Assembly: GCA_002315855.1 (NCBI GenBank) | Contig: DCIG01000049.1 | Coordinates: forward strand, 70,095 to 134,094 | Direction of reading: 5' to 3' | DNA from: Lentisphaeria bacterium UBA1732 | Lineage (GTDB): Bacteria > Verrucomicrobiota > Lentisphaeria > Victivallales > UBA1829 | Length of the DNA stretch: 64,000 bases | Shown: positions 26,690-36,078 of the stretch, piece by piece | Position numbering within the stretch: position 1 is the stretch's first letter | How the letters are laid out: the number at the start of each line of letters is the position of its first letter | Program-made: the position numbers and the translations under genes | Notes under the pieces: model-generated | Seen by the model: the letters and a program-made list of their open reading frames with translations, nothing else | Told to the model about the DNA's origin: nothing | Databases searched by the model: none

Positions 26690-28795
26690 ATGAACAAAAT
26701 AAAACGGCAAGCCGTCTTCCGCCTCATAAATCGCTCCCGGTCCGTTTTCTATGTACTCGGATGCGTTTTCTCTTTGTTCATGGCGGATGCCGTACTTTCC
26801 GCTCAGGACCGTTTCTTCCGGCTTGACACCGATTTCAAAAACAAACCGGAAATAAAATATTACGAGCTGACGGGTACGGTGCTCGAAACAAGCTACATTC
26901 CCAATGCCGGAAATGCCATTCAGCCGGATTGTTATTACACTGCCATCGTCCATGTGGATGAAGCCGCAGACGGTGTCCCCGTGTCCAATATCGTTGTCTT
27001 TATCAAATGCTACGAGCGATTCAAAAACATCCCGGACTCTGCGGTCGGACGCGGCGATCAGATTGTCATGCGCTGCATTGACTATAATCAGGCGGACGAT
27101 GCTACGAAAAAAACTCTTGCTTCCGACCAGCTCAATCATGGAGGCATGAAAAAATATTTTGTCCAGACTTTGCAAATCAACCGGAGGGAATCGCAAAATG
27201 TTTCATCGAGCATTCCGTCCCTTGCAGGAGTTCAGGCGGCAAATCAGGATAAAATTCTGCAGGATGCTGAACGTAAAATTTCCGCAAGTTTGGCCGCTTC
27301 CGCGAATCCTCCGTCAACCTCATATCAGGAACGGCAGCTTCCGGGCGATCGTATCGCCTCTTCTGACCTTCAGCCGTCCGAAGATGTCCTGCGCCGTCAG
27401 GATCAGGAATTTAAGCAGAAAGTCACATCCACATTGTCCATTCCCGACCTCGTAACGACATCTGATAAACAGCGCAAAGAGGATAAGGAACTGAACGATA
27501 AACTTTCCAGCATTATTGCAAAAGCGGATGAAACCATCGAACAGCGTCGTCAGGCATTGGCAAACGGCTATCTTCGCAAGGACGATAAAGATTCCGGCAC
27601 GTTCGTGATGGATTCCGAAAATGTAATGCAGTACTGGATTGACGATTGCGTTTTCCGCCACAACGGCAAAATTCTGATTGAACTCTCTCCCGCAGCTGAG
27701 ATTGACACGGACTCCGAAAAGAAGAAGAAGAAGGAGGGCGACGATGAAGGAAAACAGCAGTTTGAATGCAGTTTTTTGAAGCTGAAAATCCCTGAATTGA
27801 ACAGAAAGAAAGACTTCACAGTCTCTGTTTCATTTGCCACGCCCGGCGTCCAATATCAGCTTTTCGACCGCTTCCATAAACTTTTCTACACATCCCCTGT
27901 TTCCAACGGTTCGCAGGCGGAACTGCCAACTTTCCTTCTCCATTCCTCGGAATTTGCCGGCTCGGAACTTTTCTTCAAATTCACATCTTCGGAAGTCGAT
28001 ACGGTCAATATCAATAAAATCACCATTGACTATCAGTCCAACCCGGATTTCATCTACCGCAAGCTGTTCTACGTCGCTTCCGACCAGTTCGATTCAAAAC
28101 TCATTTCCGCCAATACGTTTGCATACACCTACAGTGCCACAGGTAAGCGCACAATGTTAATTGCAAAGGGCAAAATTGTTGTTCCGGAAAAAGAATCGGC
28201 TATCAAAATGTCCGTCAAAGTCCGCAATACAGGCAAAAATCCCACAAGAATTTATGTCGGCTACAAATATTTTGACAAGGATCGCACGCACATCAGCAGC
28301 GGCAGTTTTCCCGCCAAGGGAACAAACTCGATTGTCAATGTTGTTTCCTCGAAAGCCGGCAGCAACACCTTGATTGTGGATGCCATGCCGAAATATTCCA
28401 AAGGCAACTGCATTGCACTCAATGCACGCGCGGATTTGTCGGATGTCCCGAACCTTTCCCTTCTGGACGGCAATATTTCTGCTGTGAAAGAATTACCCGA
28501 TGGCAAGGCGGAAATCACCATGTCCCTCCCCATAAAAACCGCAGTTCCGAAAGGCACACCCGTTCGTATTCATCAAGGGGCCGGTATGTTTCTGTACATG
28601 AACGATCAGATCCTTCAGCCCGGTGAAGAAAAAGTCTTTACTTCGTCCATTTCAAAAGATGAATCATCGCACCTTTATACCCCTGATTCCATTGCCACTG
28701 GGGTTTACTATGTCTCCCCGCTCATATTGTCCTATTCAACGGATGCAAACCTGGATAATACAGTCAAAATCAGTGACTGGGTCCTGACTTATTGA
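26690..28795 (+). CDS. large exported protein of unknown function in a sugar-nucleotide operon
   Basis: I do not recognise the family. The 701-residue protein has an N-terminal signal or anchor (about residues 18-37, ending SAQ). Then comes a beta-rich domain (about 50-130), a charged helical linker with repeated RRQDQEFKQK/KQRKEDKELNDK-like segments (about 185-285), a Lys/Glu-rich stretch (about 343-355) and two beta-sandwich-like regions to the C-terminus. No catalytic motif is evident. It is 41 bp after rmlA and 8 bp before manC, so it is almost certainly co-transcribed with them. This suggests a periplasmic role in surface glycan assembly or binding. Confidence 0.7.
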   Translation: MNKIKRQAVFRLINRSRSVFYVLGCVFSLFMADAVLSAQDRFFRLDTDFKNKPEIKYYELTGTVLETSYIPNAGNAIQPDCYYTAIVHVDEAADGVPVSNIVVFIKCYERFKNIPDSAVGRGDQIVMRCIDYNQADDATKKTLASDQLNHGGMKKYFVQTLQINRRESQNVSSSIPSLAGVQAANQDKILQDAERKISASLAASANPPSTSYQERQLPGDRIASSDLQPSEDVLRRQDQEFKQKVTSTLSIPDLVTTSDKQRKEDKELNDKLSSIIAKADETIEQRRQALANGYLRKDDKDSGTFVMDSENVMQYWIDDCVFRHNGKILIELSPAAEIDTDSEKKKKKEGDDEGKQQFECSFLKLKIPELNRKKDFTVSVSFATPGVQYQLFDRFHKLFYTSPVSNGSQAELPTFLLHSSEFAGSELFFKFTSSEVDTVNINKITIDYQSNPDFIYRKLFYVASDQFDSKLISANTFAYTYSATGKRTMLIAKGKIVVPEKESAIKMSVKVRNTGKNPTRIYVGYKYFDKDRTHISSGSFPAKGTNSIVNVVSSKAGSNTLIVDAMPKYSKGNCIALNARADLSDVPNLSLLDGNISAVKELPDGKAEITMSLPIKTAVPKGTPVRIHQGAGMFLYMNDQILQPGEEKVFTSSISKDESSHLYTPDSIATGVYYVSPLILSYSTDANLDNTVKISDWVLTY

Positions 28796-28803
28796 GGTGA
28801 TTT

Positions 28804-30123
28804 ATGAATATTATTCTTCTTTCCGGCGGATCCGGCAAACGCCTTTGGCCGCTCTCCAATGATGTGCGTTCCAAACAGTTCATTAAATTCTTCAAGCGCG
28901 AAGACGGTTCTTTGGAGTCCATGGTTCAACGAGTTTTCCGGCAAATCAAAACGGTGAACCCGAACGCGACAATTACGATTGCCACCTCGAAAACACAGGT
29001 TTCCGCCCTGCATAATCAGCTCGGCGACAATGTCGGAATTTCAGTGGAACCATGCCGGCGCGACACTTTTCCCGCAATTGCGCTGGCATCAGCCTACTTG
29101 CATGATATTCAAGGCGTTTCAGAAGATGAAACAGTTGTTGTATGTCCCGTTGACCCCTATGTTCAGGATGATTATTTCCGGTGTCTTCAGGAACTTTCCG
29201 CACAAGCGGCAAAAGCGGAAGCCAATCTTGTTCTCATGGGGATTCAGCCCATGCATCCCAGCGAAAAATACGGCTACATCATACCGGAAACCAAAGACAA
29301 AGTAAGCCGCGTAGCCTGTTTCAAGGAAAAACCGGATGCCAAAACCGCAGAAGAATACATCCGTCAAGGTGCATTATGGAATGGCGGCGTTTTCGCCTAC
29401 CGTTTGGGATATGTGCTGAAAAAAGCTCACGAACTGATTGAGTTCACCGACTACAATGACCTCTTTCAGCGTTATGACTCTCTTCCCAAAATCAGTTTTG
29501 ATTATGCTGTCGTCGAAAAAGAGCCGGCAATTCAGGTGCTGCGTTTCTCCGGCGAATGGCGCGACATCGGTACTTGGAACACACTGACCGAGGTCATGCC
29601 CGACAATAAACTGGGCGATGCCGTCATTGATGACACATGCTCCAATGTACACGTTCTCAATGAATTATCCATTCCTGTGCTTGCCATGGGCATTCACGAT
29701 GTCGTCATTTCCGTCTCCCCCGACGGGATTCTTGTTTCGGACAAGGAATGTTCCGCCCGCATTAAATCCCGTGTGGACCAGCTGGAACAGCAGATTATGT
29801 TTGCGGAAAAATCCTGGGGCAGCTTCCAGATTATGAATGTGGAAGACGACAGTCTTACCGTTAAAATCACGCTGAATCCCGGTCATTCCATGAATTATCA
29901 CAGCCACGAGTACCGCAGTGAAATTTGGGTCGTTCTCAGCGGAGAAGGCCGCGTCGTAGTGGATGATATGACTCAGCAAATCCGCCTCGGCGATGTGATC
30001 ACCATGGAAGCAGGATGCCGCCACACGGTCTTTGCCTACACCCCGCTGAAAATGATTGAAGTCCAGCTCGGTAAAGATATTTCCGTGCATGATAAAAAGA
30101 AGTTCAAGTTGAAACAGTCCTGA
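28804..30123 (+). CDS. manC: mannose-1-phosphate guanylyltransferase (GDP-mannose pyrophosphorylase) with cupin domain
   Basis: Makes GDP-mannose from GTP and mannose 1-phosphate. The 439-residue protein has the pyrophosphorylase signature LSGGSGKRLWPLSN at the N-terminus, EKPDAKTAEEYI, WNGGVFAYR and FDYAVVEK. It also has a C-terminal type II cupin (about 335-435) with the HxH motif YHSHEYRSEIWVVLSGEG typical of bifunctional ManC/AlgA proteins. The cupin may carry phosphomannose isomerase activity, although a separate manA follows. GAGGTG precedes the ATG. Confidence 0.94.
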   Translation: MNIILLSGGSGKRLWPLSNDVRSKQFIKFFKREDGSLESMVQRVFRQIKTVNPNATITIATSKTQVSALHNQLGDNVGISVEPCRRDTFPAIALASAYLHDIQGVSEDETVVVCPVDPYVQDDYFRCLQELSAQAAKAEANLVLMGIQPMHPSEKYGYIIPETKDKVSRVACFKEKPDAKTAEEYIRQGALWNGGVFAYRLGYVLKKAHELIEFTDYNDLFQRYDSLPKISFDYAVVEKEPAIQVLRFSGEWRDIGTWNTLTEVMPDNKLGDAVIDDTCSNVHVLNELSIPVLAMGIHDVVISVSPDGILVSDKECSARIKSRVDQLEQQIMFAEKSWGSFQIMNVEDDSLTVKITLNPGHSMNYHSHEYRSEIWVVLSGEGRVVVDDMTQQIRLGDVITMEAGCRHTVFAYTPLKMIEVQLGKDISVHDKKKFKLKQS

Positions 30124-30135
30124 TTCACTGTCCCG

Positions 30136-31119
30136 ATGATGCCTCATCCTTTTTTGCTCCGTCCCGCCTCAAAAGACTACTTGTGGGGCGGCGATCGGCT
30201 GAACAATGATTTCGCGAAGAATATCCCCTGTTCGCCTCTTGCGGAAACATGGGAATGTTCAACGCATCCGGATGGAGTCAGCGTGGTTGCAGACGGCGAA
30301 TTTTCGGGAACACCGCTGGACGTTGTTCTGAAGCATCATCCTGAATTTCTCGGACTTCACGCCAATGGTTCCTGTGAATTGCCCATCCTGATTAAACTCA
30401 TTGACGCAAAACAGAACTTATCGGTGCAAGTGCATCCGGACGATGCGTTTGCCTCTCGTTGCGAGCATGGACAGCGCGGCAAGACGGAAATGTGGTATAT
30501 TCTTGATTCTGAATCAGATACTTCCATTTACTATGGATTGCACCACTCCGTGAAAGAATCCGTTCTTCGGCAAGCCGCTGAAAATGGCACGATTGAGAAT
30601 TATCTGCAAAAAGTACCCATCAAAAAGGATGACCTCTTTTTCATCGCACCCGGCACAATTCACGCGATTGGTGCAGGTGCACTGATTGCGGAAATCCAGC
30701 AATGCTCCAATCTTACGTACCGTCTGTACGACTACAATCGGACTGACCGCAATGGCAAGCTCCGCCCTCTGCATATTGAGAAAGCTCTTGCCGCGGCAAA
30801 TCTTTCTGCCATGTCCGAACCTCGCCAGCCTCTTCGTCTGTTTCATTATGCGCGGGGGACTGCCTCGGAGTTTCTGTGCCGCTGTGAATTTTTTCAGGTG
30901 GAACGCATCATGATCAATACAGAAGTCCAGCGTGAGCTGGCGACATTCAGCAGCACGCCCGATTCTTTCCAGATATTTCTGTTTATCAATGGCTGCGGCA
31001 CGATAAACCACTGCGCGTATTCCATGAACTTCTTCAAAGGCGACTGCGTCTTTGTCCCGGCGGACTGTCATGACATCCGTATTCATGGACGCACTGAGTT
31101 TCTGAAAATCTCCTGCTGA
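30136..31119 (+). CDS. manA: mannose-6-phosphate isomerase, class I
   Basis: Zinc enzyme that converts fructose 6-phosphate to mannose 6-phosphate, the first step toward GDP-mannose. The 327-residue protein starts with the PFLLRPASKDYLWGGDRL form of short Bacillus-type ManA, and has the zinc-site segment LSVQVHPDD, KTEMWYIL, and PGTIHAIGAGALIAEIQQCSNLTYRLYDYNR. It lies 12 bp after manC, so phosphomannomutase, ManC and ManA together give the whole route. No clear ribosome site; ATGs at 30136 and 30139 are both possible. Confidence 0.94.
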   Translation: MMPHPFLLRPASKDYLWGGDRLNNDFAKNIPCSPLAETWECSTHPDGVSVVADGEFSGTPLDVVLKHHPEFLGLHANGSCELPILIKLIDAKQNLSVQVHPDDAFASRCEHGQRGKTEMWYILDSESDTSIYYGLHHSVKESVLRQAAENGTIENYLQKVPIKKDDLFFIAPGTIHAIGAGALIAEIQQCSNLTYRLYDYNRTDRNGKLRPLHIEKALAAANLSAMSEPRQPLRLFHYARGTASEFLCRCEFFQVERIMINTEVQRELATFSSTPDSFQIFLFINGCGTINHCAYSMNFFKGDCVFVPADCHDIRIHGRTEFLKISC

Positions 31120-31154
31120 CAGTCTCACGTACAGCATCTGCCTGTTTTTTGAAC

Positions 31155-31194
31155 AAAAAAAGCCGCAAACACTTCTCATCGAACATGCTGCGGC
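31155..31194 (-). terminator. Rho-independent terminator for the minus-strand glycan genes
   Basis: On the minus strand GCCGCA (31189-31194) pairs with TGCGGC (31162-31167), with an inner TTC/GAA pairing, followed by seven T residues. It separates convergent genes. Confidence 0.75.
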
Positions 31195-31304
31195 ATACGA
31201 AGAAACGGATACGATCCGTTTTTCAAATATTCATTGTTTCATCAATACGATTGACAATAACCCTTTCAGAATCAAGAAAATAACTTTTATTCAGCAATTC
31301 TTTT

Positions 31305-32546
31305 TCACGGAATCGAAACTTTATAAACCTGCCGTTTCGCTTCACAAGCTCCGTCAACACAGATTTCCCTGGAATCCGGTCTCCAGCGAGGATGCAAATC
31401 ACACCGGGTGTCATCATGATATTTGGTGTTATGATAAATCTCTACAATCGAACAAATTGTATTTTTCTGAAGATCGCACAGATAAATCTTTTGCTTGTGA
31501 TGAAAATTGGGATAGGTGTCAGTAACAAGATACTTCCCATCAGGAGAATACGAGGGATGACCGTCTGAATTCAGGATTCCGGCTCCGAACTCTTTTCGTT
31601 CCTGTGTATGGTCTTTCAGAAGATGATACGCATTCCCGAATTGCTTTGAATTTGCAAAACTGACGATATTTTCATCATCCTTCCAGTTGCTGTGCGAAAC
31701 CATATCGTCATCCATCATAAGACAGGGATCGCTCCCGTCATAATTGGCCGTAATCATGCGGTCATATTTGACACCGTCAAGCAGCCATCGGTGCAAAAAC
31801 ATAAAGCGGTTTCCCGAAGGATTCAGCATGATATGATTGATTTTATGAAATGCACCTTTCATGCAGTCTCTCGTATGGTATTCAAAAAGCCGGCGATAGG
31901 TAAACAGCTCCTGCGTTTCTCCTGTAACAAGATTAATATTCCAGATACATGGTCCGTCCGGCACCGTTTCACCGCATGTTTGGTCCGGCAAATTGCAATA
32001 TCCATACCCCGGACGAAGCGTATTTAACCGCAGAAAATCCAAAGTAACCGCACGGGTTCCATCCTTGGAAACCGTATACACCGGCATCGGCAGTATCTTT
32101 TCCGCACCGCTTGCGATTTCATGAATGACTGCACATAACTTCCCGTTTCGGAAGTCGTTATACAAAATCCGCGAGGAAAAATCAGGTCCCAGCCATTGCA
32201 GCATACATCCCTGCTGACTGTTCCATGAATGCGTTTGCGCGATTGCCTTTTCTTCTCCGGATGCGAAATCCATCAAAATAATGTCCGCCGCCTGATTCGA
32301 AGAATAATCCCGCCACACATTCCCCGGCGTCGCCAAATAAACCATGTACCGGCATGTGGCATCCCACGGACTCTTGTCATAATAGCCGAACAAATGTTCC
32401 CGCTCACCTGACGAAACACGAACCACGTTTTCGGATGTCTTTCGATCCGAAAACAGCAATCCGATATGAAAATAAGTCGACTTCAGGAACTTTTTCAGGG
32501 TCGGCGATTTCCGCAACTGCCATGCGATTTTGTGCAGTAAATCCAT
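31305..32546 (-). CDS. PD40/TolB-like beta-propeller protein of a surface-glycan locus
   Basis: The 413-residue protein has an N-terminal helix-rich start (about 1-30) and then several blade-like repeats with Asp-Gly and W-D patterns (SPWDATCRYMVYLATPG, NPSGNRFMFLHRW, SPDGKYLVTDTYPN, HPRWRPDSREICVDGACE). This is the form of PD40 propellers. Similar proteins occur beside glycosyltransferases in O-antigen or capsule loci; the biochemical role is not known to me. No signal peptide is seen. It is 111 bp after a GT2 gene on the same strand. Codon use is more AT-rich than in the neighbouring regions. Confidence 0.65.
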   Translation of the reverse strand: MDLLHKIAWQLRKSPTLKKFLKSTYFHIGLLFSDRKTSENVVRVSSGEREHLFGYYDKSPWDATCRYMVYLATPGNVWRDYSSNQAADIILMDFASGEEKAIAQTHSWNSQQGCMLQWLGPDFSSRILYNDFRNGKLCAVIHEIASGAEKILPMPVYTVSKDGTRAVTLDFLRLNTLRPGYGYCNLPDQTCGETVPDGPCIWNINLVTGETQELFTYRRLFEYHTRDCMKGAFHKINHIMLNPSGNRFMFLHRWLLDGVKYDRMITANYDGSDPCLMMDDDMVSHSNWKDDENIVSFANSKQFGNAYHLLKDHTQERKEFGAGILNSDGHPSYSPDGKYLVTDTYPNFHHKQKIYLCDLQKNTICSIVEIYHNTKYHDDTRCDLHPRWRPDSREICVDGACEAKRQVYKVSIP

Positions 32547-32657
32547 ACTCTCTTGTCTGTTGGAAAAATTGTGTTTGAATGCAATCCCGGATACTGATTC
32601 AAAAGTGCTTTTGGAATTAACCCATTGAAATATAATATCATATTCCCTTGATATTGA

Positions 32658-33647
32658 TTATCGTAAAAATCTTTTCCCCATAAACTTACGTGCAGAAATC
32701 ATAAGCCGGAGCAGCGGGATCAATCCCATCCCCGCTGTTTGAATAAAGATTTGCTTCCCACGGACACATCGTGAAAGATAAGGATTTTTCTTCCAGTCCG
32801 GATATTTTGCCCCAAATTCATGCAGCATTGTCCGAATCTCCGCATCAGTGCGCCCGCATTGAATCATAATTGATGTCATTCCATACACAAATTCCTGCAC
32901 CGCACGATATTCGATTTCCGTTTCAAATCCCGGAGCAATTCGTTCCAGCATCAATCCAAACGTTTTTTCCATGAACCCCAAATCAGTATCTAAATGGTTG
33001 CAGTTGGAAAGAGAACTGCTTCTCTGAAAATAATAATAAAGCACTTGCGGCACCAAACTGATTTTACTTGTCCTCGTCAGTAATGGTATCGTAACCGGAA
33101 TATCTTCTGCCCGGCGGATATGTTCCGGATAGAGAAATCCCATTCCCCGGAAAAATTCTGCACGATAAAGTTTGCAACACGCCATATTACGGAGAAACGC
33201 GATTTTTTCCTGTTGAGACGATTCGGTTGTCAGCCCACAGAGTGATCCCATTGGCTCTTCATGTCCATCCTCGTATACATGTGCATAGTCGGCAACAACA
33301 ATATCCGCATTATCTTTTTCTGCCGTCTCCACCATCACCCGCATATAGTCCGGTGCAATCCGGTCATCACTGTCAAGAAAGGTAAGCCATCCCCCTTTCG
33401 CATAAACGATTCCCGTATTACGTGCAGCAGCAAGTCCTTGATTCTGTTCATGATGAAACAGCTTAAATCGATCCTGATGACTCAACACAAATTCCTGTGC
33501 CGCCTCATACGTTCCATCTGTGGAACAATCATCGACCATAATGACTTCATAGTCGCCGTATGTCTGTTTCAAGATGGATTCCAGACAGCGGGTCAGATAA
33601 GGCATCACATTATACAGAGGTAAAATAAGAGAAAGATTTGTTTTCAT
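32658..33647 (-). CDS. family 2 glycosyltransferase
   Basis: Transfers a sugar from a nucleotide donor to a growing glycan at the cytoplasmic membrane face. The 329-residue protein has the GT-A fold: LSLILPLYNVMPYLTRCLESILKQTYGDYEVIMVDDCSTDGT, a GLAAARNTGI segment and the metal-binding FLDSDDRI (DxD). The C-terminal half is family-variable; a hydrophobic basic end (IPLLRLMISARKFMGKRFLR) may touch the membrane. Donor and acceptor cannot be told from sequence. No clear ribosome site. It is the first gene of a two-gene unit with the propeller protein. Confidence 0.88.
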   Translation of the reverse strand: MKTNLSLILPLYNVMPYLTRCLESILKQTYGDYEVIMVDDCSTDGTYEAAQEFVLSHQDRFKLFHHEQNQGLAAARNTGIVYAKGGWLTFLDSDDRIAPDYMRVMVETAEKDNADIVVADYAHVYEDGHEEPMGSLCGLTTESSQQEKIAFLRNMACCKLYRAEFFRGMGFLYPEHIRRAEDIPVTIPLLTRTSKISLVPQVLYYYFQRSSSLSNCNHLDTDLGFMEKTFGLMLERIAPGFETEIEYRAVQEFVYGMTSIMIQCGRTDAEIRTMLHEFGAKYPDWKKNPYLSRCVRGKQIFIQTAGMGLIPLLRLMISARKFMGKRFLR

Positions 33648-34207
33648 AATCGTATGATTGAAAGAATAAGGTATCTTTACTTACTATCTTTATCTATTGT
33701 AAATTCATTGTTTTCAAAAATATTACAATCGAATAAAGGAACCGTCCATTATCTGATTGTGATTGAATAAAATTTTTTCGCATTGAGATTGCATGGATTG
33801 GAAACAATGTATTTCTTTCTGTTGAATACAAGAAAACAGGATACCGCGAAGCGATGCTCTTTCGCACTCGAAAAAGCATCCGGCAAAAAGCCTTTTCACT
33901 CTGCATTAGCTCTAATATATCATGCAGATTTCTTTTTTCAAGGTCTTTTAAAAAATATATAACACTTTTTTGAAAAATACCATTGCCGCTTTTTTCATCG
34001 AAGAAAAACCAGCTGGTTCACAGCACACTTTTTGAATCATCTCCAAATAAATTTTTTCCTGTTCACATCAATCATTCGATAATCACAACCACACGACCTG
34101 CTTCACAACAAATACATATCTCCTTAATATCAAACAATTTAATTCTCCATAATCTTAATACCCGAACTCTCACATTCCTTCAACCATACCTTTTTCTCCT
34201 CTGCCCG
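33648..34207. other. 560-bp AT-rich gene-free stretch
   Basis: No ORF with coding character was found on either strand. A weak minus-strand promoter (TTGAAA at about 33710-33715) may serve the GT2 gene. The composition is clearly more AT-rich than the flanking asnB gene. It may be remnant DNA from loss or gain of glycan genes. Confidence 0.5.
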
Positions 34208-36076
34208 TCATCTCTTTCCCGCTTGCCATAATCCCAGCATCAGAAGTGAAAAAATCGGATAGGAATAATCGGCTCTCCCCGCATGATGTTCTTCGAGCAT
34301 TCGCACCACTTCTTTCTTCTCGAAAACATCGAATGACGGGACTGTTATCCCCAGAATAATCTCTCTCGTCTGTTCCCTCCATACGCTGTTGATCCAGTCG
34401 GAAACAGGAACGCCGAACCCTCGTTTTTTACGTATCGGCAAATCATCCGGCAGGTCATCCGCAAACACTTCGCCCAATATCTTTTTACGGAGTTTCCCCT
34501 GCAATTTGAGGTCAGACGGCATCGTGAGAGCCAGCTCCGCCACCCGATAATCCAGAAACGGATTGCGGACTTCCAGCGAATACGCCATAGACGATACATC
34601 CACTTTCGGCAGAATATCGCCCGGCAGATAATTCTTCAGGTCCGCAACCATCAAACTTCCCCGGAAATCCTTCAGCTCCGGCACACGATGCGCCGCATTT
34701 TCCGGATTCAAGCTCGGCGCAAACCGCCTCAAATCACACGTCGTGAAATGCGATTGCAGTGCATCATAGCACTCCTCTGCGGAAGCCGACAGCGATGCCA
34801 GACGCAGGAAACGCCGGATTCGCCCCGCCTTGGTGCGCTCTCCCGAATCAGGAATTATTCCGGCTGCCGCCCTCGCCGCCCGTCTCACAGCCGGACTGCC
34901 GATCTGCCTCAGCATATTCATGGCCCGGTAGCGTTCATACCCACCGAAAAGTTCGTCTGCGCCGTCTCCGCTGAGAGCCACGGTTACATGTTCCCGCACA
35001 AATTCCGCCAGCAAAGCGCACGGCAGCATGGACGCGTCTGCGTATGGCTGTCCGAACTCGCCTGCCAGAAAACGCAGCCGCTCGAAATCATCCGGCGTCG
35101 CACTTCGCACATGATGCCGGATTCGTCCCCCGTACTTCCGGTTCAGCCAGTCCGCCGTCCTTGCGGCATATTCCGATTCATCGTAATTCCGATGAGGAAA
35201 ACCAATGGTGAAACAGTCGATTTTCAAGCTTGTTTCTGCGGCGGCGAGCGATGCAATCAGTGCCGAATCAAGTCCCCCCGAAAGAAATATCCCCACCGGC
35301 ACATCCGCCGTCAAACGCGTCTTCACGGCATCCCGCAGTGTGTTTTTCAGCTCATTTCGCAGTTCTTCCGAATCCGTCCGCAATTCTCTCTGCGGTACTT
35401 CGGGCGACCACCAGCGGTGCAGTTCGCATTCCCCGCTTTCAAGCTGAATCTTCAGATAACATCCCAGCTCCAGTGCCGACACCCCCTCATAAATCGTCTT
35501 CGGCGCGCTGATATACTGATAGCACAGGTACTCCGCCAGCGCGGCTTGATTGATGTCCTCACCACCGCCCGTGCACATCCGCAGAGTATCCAGACGGCTT
35601 GCGAAAGCACATCCCTTTCCCGGCTTTACGCAGTAGAACAGCGGCTTGATACCCAGCCGGTCGCGTCCCAGCAGGAGTGTCCGTTTGGACTTGTCATACA
35701 GGGCGAAAGCGAAAAATCCATTGAGTTTCGGCAGTGCATCTGTCCCGTACCGCACGAGCATGGCGAGCAGGACCTCCGTATCGCTTTGCGAACGAAACAT
35801 AACTCCATCTTTTTCAAGCTCTCTTCTCATTTCCCCGTAATGGAAAATTTCCCCGTTGAAAACCAGCGTATACCGCCCGTCCTCCGATGAAAACGGCTGT
35901 GCCGCCGCCTCCGTCAAATCAATGACAGACAGTCTTGCATGAGCCAGTGCCAGCCCCTTGTCCGCATAAATCCCGGTCGCATCCGGTCCCCTCTGCTTCA
36001 TGCTTTCCGCGAGCCGTCTGGACAGAGCCTCATCGGCCGGCTTATCAGGCCTGTAGTATCCGGCGATCCCGCACAT
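34208..36076 (-). CDS. asnB: asparagine synthase (glutamine-hydrolysing), AsnB type
   Basis: The 622-residue protein has an N-terminal class II glutamine amidotransferase with catalytic Cys2 (MCGIAGYY), RLSVIDL and FNGEIFHYGE. The C-terminal synthetase domain has the PP-loop SGGLDSALIASLAA at 266-279 and LSGDGADELFGGYERY. It could make asparagine or, as in many surface-glycan loci, amidate a sugar acid or peptide. The gene begins 2 bp after the GSCFA gene ends, with GAGG inside that gene, so they are coupled. Neighbouring glycan genes favour a polysaccharide role, as inference. Confidence 0.85.
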   Translation of the reverse strand: MCGIAGYYRPDKPADEALSRRLAESMKQRGPDATGIYADKGLALAHARLSVIDLTEAAAQPFSSEDGRYTLVFNGEIFHYGEMRRELEKDGVMFRSQSDTEVLLAMLVRYGTDALPKLNGFFAFALYDKSKRTLLLGRDRLGIKPLFYCVKPGKGCAFASRLDTLRMCTGGGEDINQAALAEYLCYQYISAPKTIYEGVSALELGCYLKIQLESGECELHRWWSPEVPQRELRTDSEELRNELKNTLRDAVKTRLTADVPVGIFLSGGLDSALIASLAAAETSLKIDCFTIGFPHRNYDESEYAARTADWLNRKYGGRIRHHVRSATPDDFERLRFLAGEFGQPYADASMLPCALLAEFVREHVTVALSGDGADELFGGYERYRAMNMLRQIGSPAVRRAARAAAGIIPDSGERTKAGRIRRFLRLASLSASAEECYDALQSHFTTCDLRRFAPSLNPENAAHRVPELKDFRGSLMVADLKNYLPGDILPKVDVSSMAYSLEVRNPFLDYRVAELALTMPSDLKLQGKLRKKILGEVFADDLPDDLPIRKKRGFGVPVSDWINSVWREQTREIILGITVPSFDVFEKKEVVRMLEEHHAGRADYSYPIFSLLMLGLWQAGKR

Positions 36077-36078
36077 GG

